Of a stretch of DNA of 64,000 nucleotides, positions 16,290-25,066 are shown piece by piece. A program made the position numbers and the translations under genes. This stretch comes from Ramlibacter monticola (GTDB taxonomy: Bacteria > Pseudomonadota > Gammaproteobacteria > Burkholderiales > Burkholderiaceae_C), in contig NZ_JAEQNE010000001.1 in the NCBI RefSeq assembly GCF_016722785.1, forward strand, positions 806,001 to 870,000, given 5' to 3'. Under the pieces are notes generated by a model. That model ran no database searches and was not told the DNA's origin. It saw nothing but the letters and a program-made list of their open reading frames with translations. How positions within the stretch are numbered: position 1 is the stretch's first letter; each line of letters opens with the position of its first letter.

Positions 16290-17402
16290 ATGATGCAACT
16301 CCCTGCCCGCTACGACCACGTCGGCAGCTTCCTGCGCCCCAAGTACCTGCTGGAAGCGCGGGCGCAGAAGGCGAAGGGCGAGATCACCCCCGCCCAGCTG
16401 CGCAAGGTGGAAGACCAGGCCATCACCGAGATCGTGAAGTTCCAGGAGGACCTGGGCCTCAAGGGCATCACCGACGGCGAGTTCCGCCGCACCTACTTCC
16501 ACATCGACTTCCTCGAGCAGCTCGGTGGCGTGAAGACCGACGTGCCGGTCACCATCCGCAAACCCGACGGCACCGAGGAACTCGCGCCGCCCGTGATCCG
16601 CGTGATCGACAAGGTGCGCCACGCCAAGGACATCCAGAGGGCCGACTTCGAGTACCTGAAGTCGCAGGTGTCCGCCGGCCGCACGCCCAAGGTGACCATC
16701 CCCTCGCCCACCATGCTGCACTTCCGTGGCGGCCGCGCGGGCATCAGCAAGGAGGCCTATCCCGAGCTGGAGCCGGCCTTCTACGACGACGTGGCCAAGG
16801 CCTACGGCGACGAGCTGCGCTCGCTGTACGACGCCGGCTGCCGCTACGTGCAGATGGACGACACCAACCTCGCCTACCTGTGCGACGACAAGATGCGGGA
16901 AGCCGCCCGCCAGCGCGGCGACGATCCCAACGAACTGCCGCACCGCTACGCGAAGTTCATCAACAAGGTGGTGGCGCAGAAGCCGCAGGGCATGCTGCTG
17001 GCCATGCACCTGTGCCGCGGCAACTTCAAGAGCACCCATGCCGCCGCCGGCAACTACGAGCCGGTCGCCGAGGCGCTGCTGAAGGAGATGGACATCGACG
17101 CCTACTTCATGGAGTACGACGACGCCCGCTCCGGCGACTTCCGTCCGCTGCGCTACCTTCCCAAGGGCAAGACGGTGGTGCTGGGCCTGGTCACCACCAA
17201 GTTCGGCCAGCTGGAAGACAAGGACGAACTCAAGCGGCGCATCGACGAGGCCGCGAAGTACGCGCCGATGGAGCAGCTCGCGCTGTCGCCGCAGTGCGGC
17301 TTCTCCAGCACGGTGCACGGCAACCTGATCGCGGTCGACGACCAGCGCAACAAGCTGCGGCTGGTGGTGGAGACCGCCCGGGAGATGTGGGGCGCGGACT
17401 GA
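16290..17402 (+). CDS. MetE C-terminal-like (cobalamin-independent) methyltransferase
   Basis: A 370-residue protein equivalent to the C-terminal catalytic half of cobalamin-independent methionine synthase (YxjG/YxjH type). Zinc ligands expected for this fold are visible: His and Cys in MHLCRGN, Glu in YFMEYDD and Cys in PQCGFSS. The N-terminus RYDHVGSFLRP is also characteristic. There is no MetE N-terminal domain. Such stand-alone forms act on small methyl donors/acceptors or on coenzyme-M-type thiols; the true substrate is unknown. It follows vanB by 26 bases, so it probably belongs to the vanillate operon, which suggests a link to methyl or thiol metabolism. Either of two adjacent ATGs (16290, 16293) may be used. 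Confidence 0.85.
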   Translation: MMQLPARYDHVGSFLRPKYLLEARAQKAKGEITPAQLRKVEDQAITEIVKFQEDLGLKGITDGEFRRTYFHIDFLEQLGGVKTDVPVTIRKPDGTEELAPPVIRVIDKVRHAKDIQRADFEYLKSQVSAGRTPKVTIPSPTMLHFRGGRAGISKEAYPELEPAFYDDVAKAYGDELRSLYDAGCRYVQMDDTNLAYLCDDKMREAARQRGDDPNELPHRYAKFINKVVAQKPQGMLLAMHLCRGNFKSTHAAAGNYEPVAEALLKEMDIDAYFMEYDDARSGDFRPLRYLPKGKTVVLGLVTTKFGQLEDKDELKRRIDEAAKYAPMEQLALSPQCGFSSTVHGNLIAVDDQRNKLRLVVETAREMWGAD

Positions 17403-17573
17403 AGTCGAATTGGCGCGGTCATGCGCTGGCTCGCTTCGTTGCGAGTGGGCCGGACCAGGACGGGCCTGCGCAGCGCGCGAATCAGGCAGTTCCCATCGCG
17501 CACCTGCTTCTAGCGGCGCACGGCTTGCGGCACGCGTCACCGGAGCCGCTGCACACGAACCTGGCGCGGCACA

Positions 17574-17699
17574 GGACCAGAGCGGGGCTGTCCGGCTCGG
17601 CGACATAAAGGAGGAGGCGCGGACGCTGCACCCACCCGGGGCGCGGTTCTCACCCGCGCCGGGGGACAGTCGCAGAGACGGACAGCCCCGCTCTGGTCC
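17574..17699. repeat. Inverted-repeat-bounded 126-base unit
   Basis: Perfect 21-base inverted repeats at 17574-17594 (beginning GGACCAGAGCGGGG) and 17679-17699 enclose 84 bases. A second hairpin, GGCGCGG-7-CCGCGCC, lies inside. No coding sequence. It could be a small non-autonomous transposable unit or a strongly folded RNA; no clear target-site duplication is seen. Confidence 0.75.
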
Positions 17700-17790
17700 G
17701 GCAAGAAAGCCACTGCACGCACCCGCGGACTCCCCGCATCCGTCCCCCGGAAATCGGCGAAAGAACCTTTCTTTTGCGGACGGATGTTCC

Positions 17791-17832
17791 TTTTTGCATC
17801 CTCCGCGTACCCTTTGCGCCCTCTGCGTCCGG
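17791..17832. repeat. Half copy of the CTCTGCG dispersed repeat
   Basis: Matches the right arm of the palindrome at 2974-3015 at about 35 of 42 positions, including the shared block CCTTTGCGCCCTCTGCGT. The opposite arm is not evident here, so this looks like a decayed or single-arm copy. Confidence 0.75.
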
Positions 17833-17972
17833 CTGTCCGGTTTTCGTCGTGCCTGCAGACCCTCCCGCCCTCGTCGTGCCGGAATGCAGGAAAAGAGCCT
17901 TTTTCGCCGCGATGTGACGCTTGTGGCAAACGAATAGCCCCTCGGAATCGGCGCCTCGCGATCCGGCAAATA

Positions 17973-19346
<1,374 letters not shown>

Positions 19347-19365
19347 TCTCGGCCACAATGCGCTC

Positions 19366-20412
19366 ATGGCGCAAGTGCTGTTGATCGAGGACGACGTCGC
19401 CCAGCGGATGATCGCGAGCTTCGCGCTCAGGAAAGCCGGGCACCAGGTGCGGGAAGCCGCGGACGGCGAGCAGGGGCTCGCCGCCGTGCGCGAGTCCCCG
19501 CCGGAAGTCGTCGTCTGCGACGTGATGATGCCGGGCATCAGCGGCTACGAGGTCGTGGCGGCGCTGCGCGCCGACCCCGGCCTCGTCAACCTCCCGGTGA
19601 TCCTGCTCACGGCCATGTCCGACCGCGAGCACATGCGGCAGGGCATGACGTCGGGCGCCGACGACTACCTCACCAAGCCCTACCGCCCCAACGAGCTGTG
19701 CGACGCCATCGCGGCGGTGCTCGCGCGCCGGCAGGCGCAGCAGAAAGCATTCATCGACTCCATGTCCGGCATGGTCGAGAACGCGCTCGAGGAACAGAAG
19801 GAAACGCTGGGCCGCCAGTACGAGTCGCGGCTGCAGCGCGAGATCAACGCGCGCTGGAAGCGCAGCGTCGCCCCCGGGGCCGACGTGCGCTACGAGCACG
19901 CCTTCGTGCTGCTGGCGGACCTGCTCGGCAGCACGCTGCAGCAGGACCCGAACGCGCTCGCCGAACGCCTCAAGCACGCGCAGCAGAGTGCATTGGATAC
20001 TTTCTACCTCTTCGGCGCCCTGCACGTCCTGCCCTATGGCGGCAAGGTGATCGCCGTGTTCGCCGGCGACGCCGCCATGCCGACGCCGGTGGAACTGCGC
20101 GTCCTGCGCGCCGCGGTGACCCTCGCCAGGGCCGCGCCGCCCGAGCGGCCGGTCACCCTCGGCCTGCACGCCGGCCCGATCGCGATCGTCACCGTGAACG
20201 ACGGGCTGCACGGCGATCACGGCCAGGCGCCGGTGCCCGGCGAAACCATGAACCTCGTGAGCGCGCTGGAGGAAACGGCGGCCGCCAGCGGCTGGCGCAT
20301 CGCCGTCTCGCGGGCCGTGGCGGCCGCGTTCGCCGAGACGGCGGCCTTCGGCCGCCGCAGCGTCACGGCGGGCGGCGAGCCTGCCATCGAAGTGGTCGGC
20401 CTGGTCCCTTGA
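19366..20412 (+). CDS. Response regulator with degenerate adenylate/guanylate-cyclase-like domain
   Basis: A 348-residue two-domain protein. Residues 1-120 are a receiver: acidic pair E8-D9-D10, phosphorylation site D52 in VVCDVMMPG, T82 in LLTAMSD and K104 in LTKPYRP. A linker rich in Gln/Glu, probably coiled (about 120-165), leads to a class III cyclase-like domain: HAFVLLADLLGST (first metal Asp kept), PYGGKVIAVFAGDAA (the usual GD is GG, so the second metal Asp is missing) and PGETMNLVSALEE (the usual GDxVNLAARLE). It is therefore probably non-catalytic and may bind a nucleotide or a partner. CACAAT at 19354-19359 is a likely -10. No histidine kinase is adjacent. Confidence 0.82.
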   Translation: MAQVLLIEDDVAQRMIASFALRKAGHQVREAADGEQGLAAVRESPPEVVVCDVMMPGISGYEVVAALRADPGLVNLPVILLTAMSDREHMRQGMTSGADDYLTKPYRPNELCDAIAAVLARRQAQQKAFIDSMSGMVENALEEQKETLGRQYESRLQREINARWKRSVAPGADVRYEHAFVLLADLLGSTLQQDPNALAERLKHAQQSALDTFYLFGALHVLPYGGKVIAVFAGDAAMPTPVELRVLRAAVTLARAAPPERPVTLGLHAGPIAIVTVNDGLHGDHGQAPVPGETMNLVSALEETAAASGWRIAVSRAVAAAFAETAAFGRRSVTAGGEPAIEVVGLVP

Positions 20413-20464
20413 GGCGGGCGCCGCGGCGGCGCAGAATGCCTGCGCAGTTCCGCAGGAGCCCCCG

Positions 20465-21445
20465 ATGTCCACGCATCCCACCCGGCGGCCGGTGCTGGCC
20501 GCGCTCGCCGCCGCCTGCCTGCCCCTGCCGGTGCACGCGCAGGCCAGGCCCTCCATGCAGTCGTGGAAGCTCGCCACGTCCACGCGCACCGGCATCCACG
20601 ACGTCGCGCCGGCGCCCGATGGCGGCGTCTGGTTCAGCGCGCAGGCGAGCGGGCACCTGGGCTGGTTCGAACCCGCGACCGGCCGCACCGAGCTGGTCGC
20701 GCTCGGGCGCGGCTCTTCGCCGCACGGCGTCATCCAGGGTCCCGACCGGGCGGCCTGGCTCACCGACGGCGGGCAGAACGCGATCGTGCGGGTGACCTGG
20801 CCGCAGCGGGCCGTCACCGTCTTCCCGCTGCCGGCCGGCACGTCCTACACGAACCTCAACACCTGCGCCTTCGACGGCGACGGCGATCTGTGGTTCACCG
20901 GGCAGAGCGGCTACGTCGGCCGCGTGGCGGTGCGCAGCGGGCAGGTCACGGTGAAGGAAGCGCCGCGCGGGCGCGGCCCGTACGGCATCTGCTCCACGCC
21001 GTCGGGCGAGGTCTGGTGGTGCTCGCTGGCCGGCTCCTACATCGCGCAGATCGACCGCAAGACCGGCGACTCGCGGATCGTGGAGCCGCCGACGCGCGGC
21101 CAGGGGGCGCGGCGCGTCTGGAGCGACAGCCAGGGCCGCATCTGGGTGAGCGAATGGAACAGCGGCCAGCTCTCCATGCACGACCCGGCCAGCAAGGCCT
21201 GGCGCGCCTGGCGCGTGCCGGGCGGCAACCCGATGATCTACGCCGTGTACGTGGACGACCGCGACCGGCCCTGGGTGAGCGATTTCGGCGGCAACGCGAT
21301 CTGGTCCTTCGACCTGGCGAGCGAGAAGTTCGAGCGGCATGCGCTGCCGCGCGAGAGCGCGAACGTGCGGCAGATCCTCGGGCGCAAGGGCGAGGTGTGG
21401 CTGCCGGAGAGCGGGACGGAGCACATCACGGTGATCCGGACCTGA
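20465..21445 (+). CDS. Exported Vgb-like beta-propeller protein
   Basis: A 326-residue protein with a signal peptide (twin Arg in TRRPVLAALAAACLPLP, cleavage after HAQA) and repeated blade motifs of the virginiamycin-B-lyase family: GGVWFSAQASGHLGWFEP, DGDLWFTGQSGYVGRV, GEVWWCSLAGSYIAQID, GRIWVSEWNSGQL, DRPWVSDFGGNAIWSFD. Family members include a streptogramin B lyase, but most are uncharacterised, and the export signal argues against intracellular antibiotic inactivation. It converges on the lipoprotein gene at 21464. No partner gene suggests a substrate. Confidence 0.82.
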   Translation: MSTHPTRRPVLAALAAACLPLPVHAQARPSMQSWKLATSTRTGIHDVAPAPDGGVWFSAQASGHLGWFEPATGRTELVALGRGSSPHGVIQGPDRAAWLTDGGQNAIVRVTWPQRAVTVFPLPAGTSYTNLNTCAFDGDGDLWFTGQSGYVGRVAVRSGQVTVKEAPRGRGPYGICSTPSGEVWWCSLAGSYIAQIDRKTGDSRIVEPPTRGQGARRVWSDSQGRIWVSEWNSGQLSMHDPASKAWRAWRVPGGNPMIYAVYVDDRDRPWVSDFGGNAIWSFDLASEKFERHALPRESANVRQILGRKGEVWLPESGTEHITVIRT

Positions 21446-21463
21446 GGCGGCCCCTTCCGGCGC

Positions 21464-22228
21464 TCAGGGCGGCGGCCGCAGCCAGGCGGCGTCGAACGCC
21501 TCGCCGGCGCGCATGTCGGCGATGAAGGCCAGCAGGCCAGGCACGCCGCGCTGGCGCAGCCAGGGCCGCAGCTCGTGCCCCGCCGCGGCGTAGACCGGCC
21601 GGATCTCCGGCTCGCCGCGCGCCCTGCGCTCCGCGTTGCCCGCCTCGCCGTAGGCCCCCACGGCATCCAGCCATTCGCGCCGGGTGCGGAACTCGCGCAG
21701 TTGCACCGGCGAGGGCCGGCGCACGCCGGAGTCCACCAGGAAGCGCCAGTGCGCCTCCGAATGCGGGGGCGCCTCGCTCAGGGCCACGGCCACGCCCTCG
21801 TCGAACCACTGCGGCAGGCGCAGCGCCGCGCGGAAGCCGAGGCGCTCGTGCAGTTCCGCGTGCGACCACTCGTGGGCGATGAAATGCCAGTCCAGGCCGC
21901 GCGGCGACACGAGGATGCGGTCGCCGTAGACCTTGGCGACGGACCCCATGCCGCCGAATCCCTCGTAGCAGGCTTCCGTGACGCAGGCGTGCACGATCGG
22001 GCGCGACGCGACGCCGCCGTAGCCGGCGCGGATGGCGGCGCGGGCCCGCTCCATCGCCTGCCGCAGGGACTCCCGCGTCGCGGCGTCGGTGCCGGCCTGC
22101 ACGTACAGCTCCGGCGTGACCCGCTCCAGCCCGAAGGCGGTCGGCGCGAGCAGCTTGGTGCCGCGCACGACGCTGCAGCCCGCCAGCGCGAGGCAGAGGA
22201 GCGCGGAGAGCCACCCGGCGGTGCGCAT
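21464..22228 (-). CDS. HExxH (zincin-like) lipoprotein
   Basis: A 254-residue predicted lipoprotein: signal ending LALAGC (Cys 18). The centre has a metalloprotease signature, HEWSH (residues 119-123) in WHFIAHEWSHAELHERL, followed by WFDEGVAV with a Glu (E144) placed like the third zinc ligand of gluzincins. An upstream pair of Cys (ACVTEACYEG, about 81-87) may form a disulfide. No named family recognised. The ATG complementary to 22226-22228 gives the best signal peptide; a longer reading reaches into the neighbouring dehydrogenase gene. It may be an outer-membrane peptidase, but activity is only inferred from the motif. Confidence 0.75.
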   Translation of the reverse strand: MRTAGWLSALLCLALAGCSVVRGTKLLAPTAFGLERVTPELYVQAGTDAATRESLRQAMERARAAIRAGYGGVASRPIVHACVTEACYEGFGGMGSVAKVYGDRILVSPRGLDWHFIAHEWSHAELHERLGFRAALRLPQWFDEGVAVALSEAPPHSEAHWRFLVDSGVRRPSPVQLREFRTRREWLDAVGAYGEAGNAERRARGEPEIRPVYAAAGHELRPWLRQRGVPGLLAFIADMRAGEAFDAAWLRPPP

Positions 22229-22244
22229 GCGGGCCGCCACGCGA

Positions 22245-23147
22245 TCAGCGCTGCGCCTTGTCCTTCGCGTTCTGCGCCTCGATGCGCTCGCGCGCGGCCT
22301 GCCAGTCGGCATCGCTCCATTCGCGCAGCTCGTAGAAGTTGCCGCCGGTGGCGAGCGCGTTGCCGCCGTCCATCATGATGCTCTGGCCGGTGAGCCAGTC
22401 GCACTGCCCCGGCGCCATCAGGAAGGCCGCGAGGTTCTGCAGCTCGACCAGCTTTCCCGGCCGCGCCATGGGGTTGCGCGCGCGGCTGCGCGCCCCCGGC
22501 TCCTCGCCCGGGTTGAGCCGCTTGCTCATGCCCTCGGTGGGAATCTCGCCGGGGCCGACCGCATTGAGGCGCACGCCGTGGCGCGCCCATTCGACCGCCA
22601 GCGACTTGGTCATCACCTCGATGCCCGCCTTGCTCATGGCCGAGGGCACCACGTAGGGGCTGCCGTTGTCCACCCAGGTGGTGATGATGCTCATCACGCT
22701 GCGCCAGGGGCGCTCCGGCGTCCACTGCCCCGCCTTGGCCTCGGCCACCCAGCGCCGGCCGACGGCCTGCGTCACGTAGAAGGTGCCGTGGAAGACGATG
22801 TTGGCGATCGCGTCGAAGGCGCGCGGCGACAGCGATTCGGTCGGCGCGATGAAGTTGCCTGCCGCGTTGTTCACCAGCCCCGTGAGGCCGCCGCCCTCCC
22901 ACAGGGATTGCACCATCTCCTCCACCGCCTGCGGCACGCGGATATCCAGGCCGAAGGTGTCGACGCGCCGGCCGGGAAAGCGTTCGCGCCAGGCCGCGGC
23001 CGTCTCGTCGCACACGCTCTTGCGGCGGCCGCAGATGGCGACCTCGGCGCCCAGTTCCAGGAAGCGTTCGGCCATGGCCCGGCCCAGGCCGGTGCCGCCG
23101 CCGGTGACCAGGATGCGCTGGCCGGCGAACAATTGCGTTGCGTACAT
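22245..23147 (-). CDS. Short-chain dehydrogenase, 2,4-dienoyl-CoA-reductase type
   Basis: A 300-residue Rossmann-fold oxidoreductase. Cofactor motif VTGGGTGLGRAMA (about residues 14-26) with CGRR after the second strand, implying NADP; NNAAGN at the fourth strand. The classical catalytic YxxxK is replaced by PSAMSK (VVPSAMSKAGIEVM), as in mitochondrial-type 2,4-dienoyl-CoA reductases, so I place it there rather than among ordinary short-chain dehydrogenases. Such enzymes remove double bonds during unsaturated fatty acyl-CoA degradation. It lies 17 bases upstream of the lipoprotein gene; no other beta-oxidation gene is adjacent. Confidence 0.85.
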   Translation of the reverse strand: MYATQLFAGQRILVTGGGTGLGRAMAERFLELGAEVAICGRRKSVCDETAAAWRERFPGRRVDTFGLDIRVPQAVEEMVQSLWEGGGLTGLVNNAAGNFIAPTESLSPRAFDAIANIVFHGTFYVTQAVGRRWVAEAKAGQWTPERPWRSVMSIITTWVDNGSPYVVPSAMSKAGIEVMTKSLAVEWARHGVRLNAVGPGEIPTEGMSKRLNPGEEPGARSRARNPMARPGKLVELQNLAAFLMAPGQCDWLTGQSIMMDGGNALATGGNFYELREWSDADWQAARERIEAQNAKDKAQR

Positions 23148-23208
23148 GGCGTCTCCTCGCGGGCTGCGCCCGGTGGGCCGCAATGTAGCAGCGCCGCGGC
23201 GGGTGCTC

Positions 23209-24261
23209 CTAGAGGAAGCGCTCGGCCTGCGCCAGCAGGTCCTTGCGGGCCGGCAGCTCGGAGCGCGGGCAGCGCACGAAGGCGATCACCGCCTTCAGCT
23301 GCTCGCCCACGCGCAGCTCGGCGAGCTGCAGGACCTGGTGCGGTTCGGCACTGCCTGGCTTCACCTTCACGTTCATCCGGCTCAGGTGGAGCTGCGTCCG
23401 TTCCAGGGCGACATGCTTCGTGGGGTGGCCGAAGACCTCCTCGATCAGCGCGAGGCTGCCGTCCAGGGTGGCGAGCCTGGACTTCGGATCCATGGCGTGG
23501 TCCAGATCGAGCCGCGCCCGTTCGATCCGCCGCGCGAGCACGGTCGGGTCTTCGGAGAAGCTCCCCACGCCGTCGCGCACCTGCTTCAGCAGGCGCGAGC
23601 GGATGGCCTGCAGGTGCTTGTGCTGGGCATCCGGCGCGCCCTGCTCGTCGGCCTCGAGGACGCGGGCCAGCGTCAGCTGCGCCAGCCGCAGCATGAGGCG
23701 CTTGCCGGCTTCCTCCCGGACCTGCTCCAGGGACGCGGCAGGCGACAACAGCCTGTGGCCGGTGAAGTTGACCGTGGTCTGCGGCACGTCCTGCGTGAGC
23801 ACGCCGTTCTCCATGCTCGGCGCGAACACCGTCCTTTCCTCGCGCTGCATGCCCAGCAGCGCGAAGGCCTCCGTCGCCATCGCGTTCGTCTCGAAGAAGG
23901 CCCGCAGCTCCTGGCTGCGGCCCAGCAAGGCCGGGATATCCTCGGCCCGGCCGAAGAACGCATTGATGCAGGGATCGGGGCCCCAGCTGGCGCGCGCCAG
24001 CGGCACCGGGTCCAGCGGCAGGCGTCCGAGTTCGCGCAGGTAGGCGATGGTGGCACGCACGCTCGGCGCGAGCCGCTCCCGGTAATCCCCGCGGGCGCGC
24101 ACCCTGGGCTCCACCGTGTCGACGATGGTGTCCGTGAGTTCGGCAACGAGCCCCCGGTCCTGGTCCGGTTCCTCGTCGGCCCCCGAACTCCAGAGCCTGC
24201 CGAAGAGGGCGGCCAGCGCCTGGCCGAAGCCGGACCCGCCGTCGACGCTGTCGGCCCGCAT
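23209..24261 (-). CDS. Uncharacterised 350-residue protein of the fabI-ackA-pta cluster
   Basis: Not recognised. It is soluble by appearance, with no signal peptide or membrane segment, rich in Leu, Arg and Glu, and mostly helical. Distinct spots are WGPDPCINAFFGRAEDIPALL (about 92-112), a MENGVLTQDVPQTTVNFTGH stretch and a C-terminal region with FVRCPRSELPAR. Its ATG is one base after the fabI stop, so it is almost certainly cotranscribed with fabI, ackA, pta and the DUF3141 gene. Codon use matches its neighbours. It may be a binding or assembly protein tied to membrane or acyl metabolism, but nothing in the sequence proves it. Confidence 0.8.
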   Translation of the reverse strand: MRADSVDGGSGFGQALAALFGRLWSSGADEEPDQDRGLVAELTDTIVDTVEPRVRARGDYRERLAPSVRATIAYLRELGRLPLDPVPLARASWGPDPCINAFFGRAEDIPALLGRSQELRAFFETNAMATEAFALLGMQREERTVFAPSMENGVLTQDVPQTTVNFTGHRLLSPAASLEQVREEAGKRLMLRLAQLTLARVLEADEQGAPDAQHKHLQAIRSRLLKQVRDGVGSFSEDPTVLARRIERARLDLDHAMDPKSRLATLDGSLALIEEVFGHPTKHVALERTQLHLSRMNVKVKPGSAEPHQVLQLAELRVGEQLKAVIAFVRCPRSELPARKDLLAQAERFL

Positions 24262-24262
24262 G

Positions 24263-25039
24263 TCAGCCCATGATGTGCACGCCGCCGTCGACGTACACGG
24301 TGCCGCCCGTGATGCGCCGCGCGTACGGCGTGGCCAGGTAGGCGCAGGCGAAGCCCACGTCCATGATGTCCACCAGTTCGCCCACCGGCGCCTTGTGCAT
24401 CGCCTCGTTGAGCAGCAGGTCGAAGTCCTTCAGCCCGGAGGCGGCGCGCGTCTTCAAGGGCCCCGGCGAGACCGGGTGCACGCGGATGCCCCTGGACCCG
24501 AGCTCGTACGCGAGATAGCGGCAGCTGGCCTCCAGCGCCGCCTTCACCGGGCCCATGACGTTGTAGTTGGACACGACCTTCTGGGCGCCGTGGTAGCTCA
24601 TGGCCAGCATCGTGCCGCCCTCCTTCATCAGCGGGGCGGCGAGCCGCGCCATGCGGATGAAGGAGTGGCAGGAGACGTCCATGGCCTTGCCGAAGCCCTC
24701 GGCGCTGCAATCCAGCAGGCCGCCCTGAAGGTCTTCCTTGGGCGCCCAGGCCACCGAGTGCACCAGGATGTCCAGCCGGCCCCAGTCCTTCGCGATCCGC
24801 TCGAACACGGCTTCCATCTCGCCGGGGGTGGACACGTCCAGCGGCAGCAGGAAGCGCGCGTCGAGATTGCGCGCCAGCGGCTCGACATAGGAGCGGGACT
24901 TCTCGTTCAGGTAGGTCAGCCCCAGCTCGGCGCCGAGCTGGTGAAAGGCCGCCGCGCAGCCGTAGGCGATCGAATGTTCGTTGGCCACGCCGACCACCAG
25001 CGCCTTCATGCCCTTCAGGGGCGGGGTGGGAACCTGCAT
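24263..25039 (-). CDS. fabI: Enoyl-[acyl-carrier-protein] reductase (NADH)
   Basis: A 258-residue FabI-type short-chain reductase, the last step of each fatty-acid elongation cycle. Family marks: GVANEHSIAYGCA at the cofactor site (the FabI version GxxxxxSxAxG), HSVAWAPKEDLQGG, and the catalytic Tyr/Lys pair with six residues between them in YNVMGPVKAALE. HPVSPGPLKTRAASG and a VDGGVHIMG end also fit. It sits between ackA and the uncharacterised gene rather than in a fab operon, so it may be a second, specialised copy serving this cluster. Confidence 0.9.
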   Translation of the reverse strand: MQVPTPPLKGMKALVVGVANEHSIAYGCAAAFHQLGAELGLTYLNEKSRSYVEPLARNLDARFLLPLDVSTPGEMEAVFERIAKDWGRLDILVHSVAWAPKEDLQGGLLDCSAEGFGKAMDVSCHSFIRMARLAAPLMKEGGTMLAMSYHGAQKVVSNYNVMGPVKAALEASCRYLAYELGSRGIRVHPVSPGPLKTRAASGLKDFDLLLNEAMHKAPVGELVDIMDVGFACAYLATPYARRITGGTVYVDGGVHIMG

Positions 25040-25066
25040 CGTGCTCTCTCCCTCCGGTCCGATCTC

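Larger units (their letters stand above)
17403..17972. other. Repeat-rich non-coding spacer upstream of gdhA
   Basis: About 570 bases without a gene I can support. It holds a small hairpin (CTCGC-TTCGTT-GCGAG, about 17430-17445), a 126-base unit bounded by 21-base perfect inverted repeats (17574-17699), a sequence related to the ligJ-ligK palindrome arm (17791-17832), and two copies of GGCTGTCCGG (17586-17595, 17831-17840). Short open frames here have no initiation signal and no recognisable product. The gdhA promoter should lie near the right end, but I could not fix it. Confidence 0.7.
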
